DNA of 64,000 nt, taken from contig JAGUQW010000011.1 in the NCBI GenBank assembly GCA_030154445.1, positions 109,727 to 173,726 on the forward strand, read 5' to 3'. How positions within the stretch are numbered: position 1 is the stretch's first letter; every line of letters starts with the position of its first letter. Shown here piece after piece: positions 25,619-33,833 of the stretch. The notes beneath the pieces were generated by a model, which was not told the origin of the DNA, made no database searches, and worked only from the letters and a program-made list of their open reading frames with translations. Source of the DNA: Spirochaetota bacterium. Lineage in GTDB: Bacteria; Spirochaetota; Brevinematia; Brevinematales; Brevinemataceae. The position numbers and the translations under genes were made by a program.

Positions 25619-27322
25619 CTAACCTATAGATATTTTTTCTGCGGGTGTACGTGTTAAATTGATTTTGGTAGAAGTATTTATCAAGACTAACATTATAGTA
25701 GTTGGTCCTACGCGTCCCAAAATCATGGTAATAGAAATAAGAAGTTTGGATAAAGGCGACAAAGAACTAGTAATCCCTGTAGACAAGCCTACTGTACCAT
25801 AAGCTGATACTGTTTCGTATAAAGCACTAGAAAGACTAATATTATCTAAATAGCACAGAATTAAAGTTACAAAAAATATCCATGAAATAGAATTAAAAGT
25901 TAAAGCCCAAGCTTGATTAACAAGAGAATCCTGTATTCTCTTTCCAAAAACAATATAATCAGGTGAATTATTGAGAGATGCTTTGACATATGCTAATAAT
26001 AGAACGAAGGTGGTTGTTTTTATTCCACCTCCTGTAGATCCAGGAGAGGCACCTATATACATAAATAATAAAGACATCAAACGAGAAGCTTCGTTTGTTT
26101 GTGAGATATCAATAGTATTAAAACCTGCTGTGCGTAAATTTACGGAAGCAAATAAAGAACGAAGTATTTGTTTGTACCAAGGTAAATTTACTAAGGTATT
26201 GTTTTTTTCTAAGATAAAAAATCCTAGTGTTCCAACAAAAATAAGTAATAATGATACGCGAATAGCGATAAGTGTTTGAAGAGATAGTGATTTACTTTCT
26301 CTGTTGATAAATCTATTTTTGATATCTAACCAAATCCCAAATCCCAAGCCGCCAATAATAATAGATAGCATAATAGCTAAATTGATCGTAATATCATTAT
26401 CAAAACCCATTAAAGAGTCTGAGAACAGAGCAAATCCAGCATTACAAAATGAAGATATAGCGTGAAAAATAGAATAAAAAATAGCATCATCTAAAGGGAG
26501 AATTTTAGAAAATCGTGTGAATAAAAGAAGGGCTATAGATATCTCAATGAAAACTGTAAAACCTAGGGTAAATCCTAAATAATTAGTTAGTGTATTATCT
26601 CCAGAAGCACTAACACTATTTTTAGCTGATAATTGACCAGTAAGTGATAATTTTCTTCCTAAAAGTGTAACCATAGTAGTAGTAATAGTAACCAAACCTA
26701 AAGATCCAATTTGAATAAGTCCTATGATAATCAGTTGTCCAAAACGAGAAAAATAAGTTGCTGTATCTACCACTATAAGACCTGTTACACATACTGCAGA
26801 AACAGCTGTGAAAAATGCATTAATTAGAGATAGTCGAGGTGACATTGGGGGAGTAGCTATAGGAAGCATTAATAAAACAGTTCCAATAGAAATTACTAAT
26901 AAAAATGATAGTGTGATTAAAAGACGAAAACTAATTTTGATATTAGTAAAAATACTAAAAGAACGACGGAGATTCTGGTATAAATAAATGCTAAGGATAC
27001 TAATAGTAATAGCATTAAATAAAGTTTGTAGCTTGAGAGTATCATTAATAATAAAAATAGCAGTGTGGGATGCGTTGATAAAAATAATCCAAAACCCTGC
27101 TAAAAATAAAGAAATTAGAATAGTAGAGTTTTTGATATAATGAAAATGGATGATTTCTGTAATCATATGAATAAAAATAAATAACAAACAAAGATTAAGC
27201 CATAGCATAATAAATGGTATAGATACCCCTAAAATACCTTGAACAAGAAAAAAAATAGTAATTGATAAAATAGAAATACGAGTTATAGATAAAGAGTTCA
27301 GAATTATTAAAAAAATATGCAC
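25619..27322 (-). CDS. Trk/Ktr-type potassium channel subunit
   Basis: A 567-residue integral membrane protein of the TrkH/KtrB superfamily. The four pore loops are visible: AVSAVCVTGLIV, SSFCNAGFALF, SVNLRTAGFNTID and SAYGTVGLSTG, each with the glycine of the potassium filter. Extra N-terminal helices make it longer than the usual KtrB (about 450 residues). No TrkA/KtrA nucleotide-binding subunit is in the window. An ATG at 27358 is in frame, but GGAGA lies 6 nt before GTG 27320-27322, which I take as the start. Confidence 0.85.
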   Translation of the reverse strand: MHIFLIILNSLSITRISILSITIFFLVQGILGVSIPFIMLWLNLCLLFIFIHMITEIIHFHYIKNSTILISLFLAGFWIIFINASHTAIFIINDTLKLQTLFNAITISILSIYLYQNLRRSFSIFTNIKISFRLLITLSFLLVISIGTVLLMLPIATPPMSPRLSLINAFFTAVSAVCVTGLIVVDTATYFSRFGQLIIIGLIQIGSLGLVTITTTMVTLLGRKLSLTGQLSAKNSVSASGDNTLTNYLGFTLGFTVFIEISIALLLFTRFSKILPLDDAIFYSIFHAISSFCNAGFALFSDSLMGFDNDITINLAIMLSIIIGGLGFGIWLDIKNRFINRESKSLSLQTLIAIRVSLLLIFVGTLGFFILEKNNTLVNLPWYKQILRSLFASVNLRTAGFNTIDISQTNEASRLMSLLFMYIGASPGSTGGGIKTTTFVLLLAYVKASLNNSPDYIVFGKRIQDSLVNQAWALTFNSISWIFFVTLILCYLDNISLSSALYETVSAYGTVGLSTGITSSLSPLSKLLISITMILGRVGPTTIMLVLINTSTKINLTRTPAEKISIG

Positions 27323-27432
27323 AGAAATTCTCCATAATGATATGGTATAGTATAACATAAATTTATAAATAATTATATATTTAATACTGACAAATATAGT
27401 GAGGCTAGTGTTGATGATTTTTATTAAAAATC

Positions 27433-27461
27433 TTGCAAATTATCATATAGTGTATTATAAT
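27433..27461 (+). promoter_or_regulatory. Predicted sigma70 promoter for acpP
   Basis: TTGCAA (27433-27438), 17-bp spacer, TATAAT (27456-27461). Predicted start near 27468, 26 nt before the acpP ATG. Confidence 0.6.
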
Positions 27462-27493
27462 TGTATATTATTATAAACCATTTGGAGGTATTT

Positions 27494-27727
27494 ATGTCTG
27501 ATACTTTTGACAAGATAAAAGAATTGATTGTTGATAAACTCAACGTTAGTGGATCTGATGTTACAGAAAACGCATCATTTATAGAAGATCTAGGAGCTGA
27601 TTCTTTAGATATTGTTGATTTTGTGATGGCTTTAGAAGAAGAATTTGGAATTGATATTCCAGACGAAGATGCCCAAAAAATTAAAACAGTTAAAGATGCT
27701 GTAGACTTCATTAACAAAAATTGTTAA
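27494..27727 (+). CDS. acpP: Acyl carrier protein
   Basis: The 77-residue acidic helical carrier of fatty acid synthesis. The phosphopantetheine attachment serine is in [18 protein letters not shown] near residue 37. The open frame extends 11 codons further upstream, but GGAGG lies just before ATG 27494 and the family begins here. It stands alone between its own promoter and a strong terminator, away from other fatty-acid genes. Confidence 0.97.
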   Translation: MSDTFDKIKELIVDKLNVSGSDVTENASFIEDLGADSLDIVDFVMALEEEFGIDIPDEDAQKIKTVKDAVDFINKNC

Positions 27728-27732
27728 ATAAA

Positions 27733-27772
27733 AAAATAAAAGTGGATCTAAGTTGATCCACTTTTATTTTTA
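27733..27772 (+). terminator. Intrinsic terminator after acpP
   Basis: Perfect stem AATAAAAGTGGATC (27735-27748) with GATCCACTTTTATT (27755-27768), 6-nt loop, followed by T-rich sequence. Confidence 0.9.
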
Positions 27773-27807
27773 TTGTTTTAATGTCGTATATTTGCATTAA
27801 TATTACT

Positions 27808-27841
27808 AAAACTGTATGATAAATATATCATACAGTTTTTT
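27808..27841 (+). terminator. Second intrinsic-terminator-like hairpin, 70 bp after the first
   Basis: AAAACTGTATGAT (27808-27820) pairs perfectly with 27827-27839, and the stem runs into six Ts. It lies between acpP's terminator and the next gene, whose ATG is at 27878. It could be a backup terminator or an attenuator in the leader of the next gene. Confidence 0.7.
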
Positions 27842-27877
27842 GCAACTGATGAAAATACTACAAATGAATGGAAGATT

Positions 27878-29557
27878 ATGAGTAATAATGATGTTTATAA
27901 AAAATCATATATAATTAACAAAAACCAAAGCAACTACGATGATTACGAATCTATCATAGAAGAATTTGGAATTTGGGAAAAAATATGTTTTCAATATATC
28001 AAAATATTCAATCATGCTAAATTACATGATTTTTATTTTAATTGCAAATTAAAATTTTTTTGCAAAGAAGTCGTACAACTACAACCGACTTGGTATAATG
28101 ATGAAACTAAAAAATTAACTTATGGATTTGCAGATAATTTATATATACTATTAAAAAACATTTTTACTATCCAATCTATTTTAGAAGATACTTTTGCTAG
28201 TATTGATAAAATATCTAAAGATATAAAAAATCCTACACCTATAGAGTTGATATTTCATACTTTATTGACTCATAGCTCTATAGAATCTTATCCTTTTACT
28301 ATCCAAAATCTTGCTAAGGGTGTTGATAATATTGATAACACTGATCTTTCTCAAATAAATATAAAAAAAATACGGCAATATTTAGCAAATATTGCTCCTG
28401 TAGACTCTACAAAAGTAAATATACAATATGCAGAGTGGATAGCCTTGTACAAAATATATGATTCGAGTATTTTAGAATTTTTGAGACGCTTTCATCCTTA
28501 TGTTTCTCTTTCATTAGATGATAAAAAATCTGAGTTACCTTGGAATGCTGTATCTATTAATGCTGTTGGACATTACTTAATTGAATTTTATAATCTAATA
28601 AATAGTATTAATATGACAGATGAGGGACTAACAGTATTAATAAAATTACAAGATTCATTAGCACTTTATAATAGTGAAAAATTTTGTTTGTCAAAAAGCC
28701 AACTGACTACTGTTTGGAAAAACATTAGTTCCATGGTAAAAATTTTTCAAGATAATGATATTATTTTGAAATTCATATATATATCCTATAATAATCCTTT
28801 AATGGGACGGGAATTAATTCACAATACTGATAATATTTTTGAGAAATTTCAACACATAATGAGAGAACGAGTAGACAATTTACTTCCTATAATTATCCAG
28901 CAAATTATGAATAATACGATAAAAGATACTGTTGAAAAAACAAACGAAATATTTAATGTTCAGATAACAGAAGTAGGAGTCTATACATCAGAATATTCTG
29001 ATAAATTAAGCACTCTTGGTCTACATAGATTTTCTTATCCAATATTATTGGCTACTATTAAAGTTTGGTTTACGAAATCTATTAATAAATGGTTTATGAC
29101 ATTTTTCAGTTTTTTATTAACAGAAAAATATTTCACAATGGCTCACAAAGATTCAATGGATAAACTTTATCAAAAATTATTTGCATTTGTTAGAGAATTT
29201 GAAAATTTTTGTCAGCAAGTACACCCTCAACTACCAACTAATAAAAAATTAATGATGTTTTTGCAAGGTAATAAAATCACAGAAGGTGAAAAATATCTAG
29301 TAAAAGTTTTGGTTTATGATATTAATGAGAAAGCAAATCTTTTAGTGAAAAATTTTCGACCTTTATTAGTAGAATTGTGTGATTTTGTTGTTTTATTTAT
29401 AGAAGACTTTCAAAATGATACTAATATATTATTAAAAAACACAAAAATACTCAACAGAGACGCTGATAATATAGAAAAGAAATTCTGCTTTTTTCTAGAA
29501 CTGTGTAAACAATTAAATTATATATTAGAATTAACTGACAAAACACAAGAAAAGTAG
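27878..29557 (+). CDS. Large soluble protein of unknown function
   Basis: A 559-residue protein I do not recognise. It has no signal peptide or clear transmembrane helix. Composition is rich in Ile, Lys, Asn and aromatic residues, with predicted long helices (for example around EKFQHIMRERVDNLLPIIIQ). No catalytic motif stands out. GGAAG precedes the ATG. The leader carries a terminator-like hairpin at 27808-27841. The hflX promoter lies at its 3' end. The gene call is supported by length and start context; any function would be a guess. Confidence 0.7.
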   Translation: MSNNDVYKKSYIINKNQSNYDDYESIIEEFGIWEKICFQYIKIFNHAKLHDFYFNCKLKFFCKEVVQLQPTWYNDETKKLTYGFADNLYILLKNIFTIQSILEDTFASIDKISKDIKNPTPIELIFHTLLTHSSIESYPFTIQNLAKGVDNIDNTDLSQINIKKIRQYLANIAPVDSTKVNIQYAEWIALYKIYDSSILEFLRRFHPYVSLSLDDKKSELPWNAVSINAVGHYLIEFYNLINSINMTDEGLTVLIKLQDSLALYNSEKFCLSKSQLTTVWKNISSMVKIFQDNDIILKFIYISYNNPLMGRELIHNTDNIFEKFQHIMRERVDNLLPIIIQQIMNNTIKDTVEKTNEIFNVQITEVGVYTSEYSDKLSTLGLHRFSYPILLATIKVWFTKSINKWFMTFFSFLLTEKYFTMAHKDSMDKLYQKLFAFVREFENFCQQVHPQLPTNKKLMMFLQGNKITEGEKYLVKVLVYDINEKANLLVKNFRPLLVELCDFVVLFIEDFQNDTNILLKNTKILNRDADNIEKKFCFFLELCKQLNYILELTDKTQEK

Positions 29558-29563
29558 TATACT
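29535..29563 (+). promoter_or_regulatory. Predicted sigma70 promoter for hflX
   Basis: CTGACA (29535-29540), 17-bp spacer, TATACT (29558-29563). It overlaps the end of the upstream gene; the predicted start near 29570 leaves a 25-nt leader. Confidence 0.5.
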
Positions 29564-29594
29564 ATAATTATATATTTAAGTAGGAAGAGTAAAT

Positions 29595-30719
29595 ATGGAA
29601 GATAATAAACATATCTATTTTCTTGTTGGAATTAAATTACCGCAAGATGATCCTAAGATTGTTGAAGAATCAATGCGTGAGCTTGAAGGTTTGGTAAAAA
29701 CTGCTGGAGGCATTGTCGCTGGTAGTGTAATTCAAAATAGAAAAGTTATAGATGCTACTTATTATATAGGAAAAGGCAAATTAGAAGAAATTGATCTATT
29801 ATTTGATAAAACTGAAGATCAAAAAGCTGCCGTTGTTTTCAATATGTCACTAAGTCCTTCGCAATCGCGTAATATTGAAGAAATATTAGAATGTCGTGTA
29901 ATTACTAGAACAGAGTTAATTTTAGATATTTTTGCTATTCATGCCCAATCTAAGGTTGCCAAATTACAAATAGAAACAGCACAATTATCTTATCTATTGC
30001 CGCGCCTTATGGGTCAAGGTGCTTCAATGTCTCGTTCTGGTGGCGGTATCGGGACAAGAGGTCCTGGAGAAACAAAATTAGAAACAGATAAACGAAAAAT
30101 TAATGATAGAATTTTAGTTCTTAAAAAAGAATTAAAACAGTTAGAACACTCATCAGAAGAAAAAAGAAAATCGCGTCAATTTGTTTTTAAAGTAGCGATA
30201 GCAGGTTATACTAATGCGGGTAAATCTTCTCTAGCTAGTAGATTGGTTGGCGATAAATTGCTAATAGAGGATAAATTGTTTTCCACAGTGGATACTACTA
30301 CAAGACAACTTAAATTAGGTGGAATTCCTGCTGTCTTGACAGATACTGTAGGATTTATTAGAGATATTCCCCATGAAATCGTAGAAAGTTTCAAATCAAC
30401 TTTGGCTGAGACAGCCTATGCGGATTTGGTATTACATGCGGTGGATGCTTCTTCAGAATTTTATTTAGATAAAATTCAAACAGCAAATGATCTGATGGAT
30501 GAAATGGATATTAAATCTCCAATTCAATTAGTTTTTAATAAAATTGATTTATTAGATAATGAAGTTTTGGTAAATCTTAAAGTAAAATTTCCAGAAGCGA
30601 TTTTTTTATCGGCGAAAAGTGAAGATGGAATTGATATCTTAAAAGAACTGTTACACAAAGAAGCAATAAAATTTTTGAAAAAAAATGGTCAAGAAATTCC
30701 TTCTTGGATGAATTATTAA
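29595..30719 (+). CDS. hflX: GTPase HflX (ribosome-associated)
   Basis: A ribosome-binding GTPase that splits stalled or heat-damaged ribosomes. The 374-residue product has the HflX N-terminal domain (VIDATYYIGKGKLEEI), the glycine-rich linker GGGIGTRGPGETKLETDKR near residue 152, and a G domain with G1 GYTNAGKSS, G3 DTVGFI and G4 NKIDLL. The terminator at 30718-30747 directly follows. Confidence 0.96.
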   Translation: MEDNKHIYFLVGIKLPQDDPKIVEESMRELEGLVKTAGGIVAGSVIQNRKVIDATYYIGKGKLEEIDLLFDKTEDQKAAVVFNMSLSPSQSRNIEEILECRVITRTELILDIFAIHAQSKVAKLQIETAQLSYLLPRLMGQGASMSRSGGGIGTRGPGETKLETDKRKINDRILVLKKELKQLEHSSEEKRKSRQFVFKVAIAGYTNAGKSSLASRLVGDKLLIEDKLFSTVDTTTRQLKLGGIPAVLTDTVGFIRDIPHEIVESFKSTLAETAYADLVLHAVDASSEFYLDKIQTANDLMDEMDIKSPIQLVFNKIDLLDNEVLVNLKVKFPEAIFLSAKSEDGIDILKELLHKEAIKFLKKNGQEIPSWMNY

Positions 30720-30747
30720 AAAAACCTACATTATGTAGGTTTTTTTA
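30718..30747 (+). terminator. Intrinsic terminator after hflX
   Basis: AAAAAAACCTACA pairs with TGTAGGTTTTTTT around a short loop, beginning at the hflX stop codon. Confidence 0.9.
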
Positions 30748-30857
30748 ATCAATATTTATATTATTATTTTAATTTGTTCAAGATTTGATATTATGTATAC
30801 CGATTATTAAGATAGAGTTGTTTTAAAATATAATAGCCTATTTCTTTGGAGATACAT

Positions 30858-32405
30858 ATGAAAAGAAAGTTTTTAGTAATAATATTATGTTTAGTAATTA
30901 ACGCACCTATATATCCTATGGTTTTGGACCAAGCAACCTACACAGTAGGCAAGCGTTTTTTTGAACAAGGATTGTATACAGAAGCTGAACCTAGATTTTT
31001 GGATATTGTTAGAAAATATCCGGATTCTTCTTATTATTATTCTTCATTATTTTATTTAGGGCAAACTTACGCACATCTTGGAAAATACAAGCCAGCTCTT
31101 CAATATTATAAAATATTACTAAACAAATCCAAAACTGTTTCAGAAAAACAAAAAGCATTATTAGGGATTGCAAAAAGTTGGTTACAATTAGGGATACATG
31201 ATAAAGCAGGAGATTTTTATGCATTTTTTGCTACAGAATATCCAGAATCTGAATATGCACCAGCAGCTCTTTATTTTTCAGGTATTGCACGAGAAAGAGA
31301 AAATAGAGTTAGTGCGGCTATAGAAAAATATCGAACAGTATTAGAATTATATCCTGAATCAGATTACTATGCCAAATCTATAGAAAAAGTAGCTGTTTTA
31401 GATAGTACGACTCCTGAAAGTCTATGGGCTGATACGCAAGTTCCAAATAATATAGTAACCAAAAAAGGTTCTATTGATATGTTTGTAAATGATATTGGTG
31501 ATGAAGAAAATGTAGATTTTGATGAGCCTAGATTTATTACTCGAAACCAAACTACAAAACGAAATAATAATCAACAAAATAATAGAGAATTAATAGATGA
31601 TACTGATTTTGAAAAAACTGATTTCAAAGCACAATTATCTAGCTCTGACAAAAGTATTTCTAATACTATGAATCCTGTTTTATATCAAAATAGTCCGACA
31701 GTATTAACACAATTTGTACAAAGTCCTCCTCAAATAATTACACAACAAATTGTAGAAGTAATTACACAACAAATTGAATCAATACAGTCAGAAGTACCAG
31801 AACCTATGAGTTCATCATATGTAGAACAGGAAAATGATAATGAAATCCAGAAACTTATTCAAGAGAATGTTATTCAAAAAATCGGAGATCAGTATACTCC
31901 ATTAGAAAGTGGAAAAGACTATGAGAAAAAACAAACAATTGCAGCTTATAAAAAATTATGGGAAGAAGAATATCAACTCAATCTCAAAGAACAAGAATTA
32001 GAAAACACAAAACTTAAAGTCAAAGAATTGGCACAATTATCTACAGAAAAAGCTCAAATATTACAAGTAAAAGAAGATTTATTAAAAGAACAACAAAGTA
32101 GAATACAAAATAATATTTATCAAGATTTATCAGAAAAAATAACAAAAGACGGTGTGCAAAAATTTACTGGCCCACCTTCATTTACACAGGGAGTGAATCC
32201 CCCACCTAACATTCCGTTACCACCTTCTCCTGCACCACCAATAGTAGCAGAAGAAACCACTTACAATGAGGAATATACAGCAGAAGATGATACTTATGCT
32301 GAAGAAGAGGAATACGCCACAGATGATGGTGCTTATGGTGGAGACGAGGGATACACTACAGATGATGGTGCTTATGATGCGGAGTATGTAGCTGATGATG
32401 CTTAG
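30858..32405 (+). CDS. Secreted TPR protein with coiled coil and acidic Tyr-rich tail
   Basis: A 515-residue exported protein. MKRKFLVIILCLVINAPIY is a signal peptide. Residues about 25-190 are tetratricopeptide repeats of the outer-membrane lipoprotein/YbgF type (FEQGLYTEAEPRFLDIVRKYP). A Gln/Asn-rich segment and a probable coiled coil (NLKEQELENTKLKVKELAQ) follow. After a proline-rich stretch, the tail is an acidic, imperfect repeat of the form TTDDGAYGGDEG. The TTG-start extension to 30846 overlaps the GGAG ribosome site, so ATG 30858 is used. The last bases overlap the next gene. It may act at the cell envelope; no enzyme motif is seen. Confidence 0.75.
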   Translation: MKRKFLVIILCLVINAPIYPMVLDQATYTVGKRFFEQGLYTEAEPRFLDIVRKYPDSSYYYSSLFYLGQTYAHLGKYKPALQYYKILLNKSKTVSEKQKALLGIAKSWLQLGIHDKAGDFYAFFATEYPESEYAPAALYFSGIARERENRVSAAIEKYRTVLELYPESDYYAKSIEKVAVLDSTTPESLWADTQVPNNIVTKKGSIDMFVNDIGDEENVDFDEPRFITRNQTTKRNNNQQNNRELIDDTDFEKTDFKAQLSSSDKSISNTMNPVLYQNSPTVLTQFVQSPPQIITQQIVEVITQQIESIQSEVPEPMSSSYVEQENDNEIQKLIQENVIQKIGDQYTPLESGKDYEKKQTIAAYKKLWEEEYQLNLKEQELENTKLKVKELAQLSTEKAQILQVKEDLLKEQQSRIQNNIYQDLSEKITKDGVQKFTGPPSFTQGVNPPPNIPLPPSPAPPIVAEETTYNEEYTAEDDTYAEEEEYATDDGAYGGDEGYTTDDGAYDAEYVADDA

Positions 32406-33708
32406 TACACTCAATAAATATAAACAAAATTTTTTTTATTTATTAAAATATAGTGCATTTTTTTCTTTAATTTATAGTTATACATATACACAACAAGAAA
32501 GAATAGTACATATTAAATCTGGAGATTTAACTGCTTATGTAGATATGTATAGAGGTAATTTTAGTATTTTTGATATTAATCAATTGAATTTAGATTATTC
32601 TTCTATTTTATTTGGAGGAGCAACAGCACCCTCTTCTTTTTTGAAGTTGTATGTAGATAATCAAGTACAAACATTAGATCAGATGCAGACAGTCTATCCT
32701 TTAGGAGTTGCCATAGGCTCTCAAATAGATGGGATATTTCAAGCTGGTAGTCAACAAGATGTTCGTCTAGAACTGACTTTTTTCTCTATGGATTTATTAG
32801 GCGATTCTAGTGAGAATACTATAGGTGTTGTTGTTAGGGTTTCAAATATTTCTTTGAGTAATACAAGGCAAGTGGGAGTACAATTGTCATTGGACTCTGA
32901 TATTGGAGAAAGTAGAAATGATCCTTTGGTTTATTTACCAACTGGTGAAAAAATTACTAATTCTGTTATTTTTGATAATGGAAAAACACCACCTTTCTTA
33001 TTTTTTGGTAAGAAAAATGTTGCTACACAAAGACCTCAAGGAGATGGATTTTATCTATATCCTTTTGTATCAGAAACACCTCCTTCTCGTATTGTAGTAG
33101 CTAATTGGCGTAGACTTACAGAACAATCATGGAATACAACCAAGATAGATCCTTCGTTGTCTTACGATAATAATAGTGGAAAAGATGTTGGAGTCACCGT
33201 ATCTTTTGGTTTGTATAATTTAGGGCCAAATCAATCAACAAATGTAGGCATTGTACTCTCTAAAAATTATAGTCCTTTATGGCCTGTTATTGATGAGCAA
33301 GTGATTTCAAACGGTGTATTTAATAAAAATAAATTTGAAATAGAAACTTTATTAACAGATACTTATTCCTTCAAATTACCAATAATAGAAAATAATGCAA
33401 GAGATAATAATAGGATAAATAATAATTTAGACAATCCAGCACAACAAAATTTACAAAAACAAAGAATGTTGTATCGTCAACAACAATTGGGATTATTAGA
33501 TAATCCAGTACCAGTTCAAAATATAGAGGACACATCAGAATTAAATATACGAATTTCTAAAGATGACATATGGGGCTCTATATATAAAGTCAATTGGGAA
33601 TTACAATATGCAGAAAAAGTTATTGAGAATGTTTTGAAACAAAATAATGATACTAATACTTCAGATTCTTCAAATAGCAAAGTGATCGTAAAAGATAAAT
33701 TTTATTAA
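32395..33708 (+). CDS. Secreted protein of unknown function, coupled to TPR protein
   Basis: A 437-residue protein with an N-terminal hydrophobic stretch (FFYLLKYSAFFSLIYSYTY), likely a signal peptide. The body is beta-rich (VGVVVRVSNISLSNTRQVGVQLS pattern of alternating residues) and reads like an extracellular beta-sandwich. The C-terminal 100 residues are Asn/Gln-rich. It overlaps the TPR gene by 11 bp, so both products probably act together at the envelope. Two adjacent ATGs (32395, 32398) are possible starts. I do not recognise the family. Confidence 0.7.
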   Translation: MMLSTLNKYKQNFFYLLKYSAFFSLIYSYTYTQQERIVHIKSGDLTAYVDMYRGNFSIFDINQLNLDYSSILFGGATAPSSFLKLYVDNQVQTLDQMQTVYPLGVAIGSQIDGIFQAGSQQDVRLELTFFSMDLLGDSSENTIGVVVRVSNISLSNTRQVGVQLSLDSDIGESRNDPLVYLPTGEKITNSVIFDNGKTPPFLFFGKKNVATQRPQGDGFYLYPFVSETPPSRIVVANWRRLTEQSWNTTKIDPSLSYDNNSGKDVGVTVSFGLYNLGPNQSTNVGIVLSKNYSPLWPVIDEQVISNGVFNKNKFEIETLLTDTYSFKLPIIENNARDNNRINNNLDNPAQQNLQKQRMLYRQQQLGLLDNPVPVQNIEDTSELNIRISKDDIWGSIYKVNWELQYAEKVIENVLKQNNDTNTSDSSNSKVIVKDKFY

Positions 33709-33733
33709 CACACTACATAATAGTGGTAAAACA

Positions 33734-33772
33734 AAAAATAAGAGAATATATTTATATTCTCTTATTTTTTTT
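33734..33772 (+). terminator. Intrinsic terminator
   Basis: AAAAATAAGAGAATATA pairs with the following TATATTCTCTTATTTTT, followed by more Ts. It closes the two-gene envelope operon and precedes the CheA-like gene. Confidence 0.85.
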
Positions 33773-33833
33773 ATTGATAAACCGATAAAAATGAAAAGTA
33801 TTTATTATTATATAAGAATAAAAGGGTTTAGTT

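Noticed and set aside
30206..30394. Minus-strand frames inside hflX, thrS, alaS, uxaC and similar genes
   Set aside because: They lie opposite strongly conserved coding sequence, lack ribosome sites and match no protein pattern.
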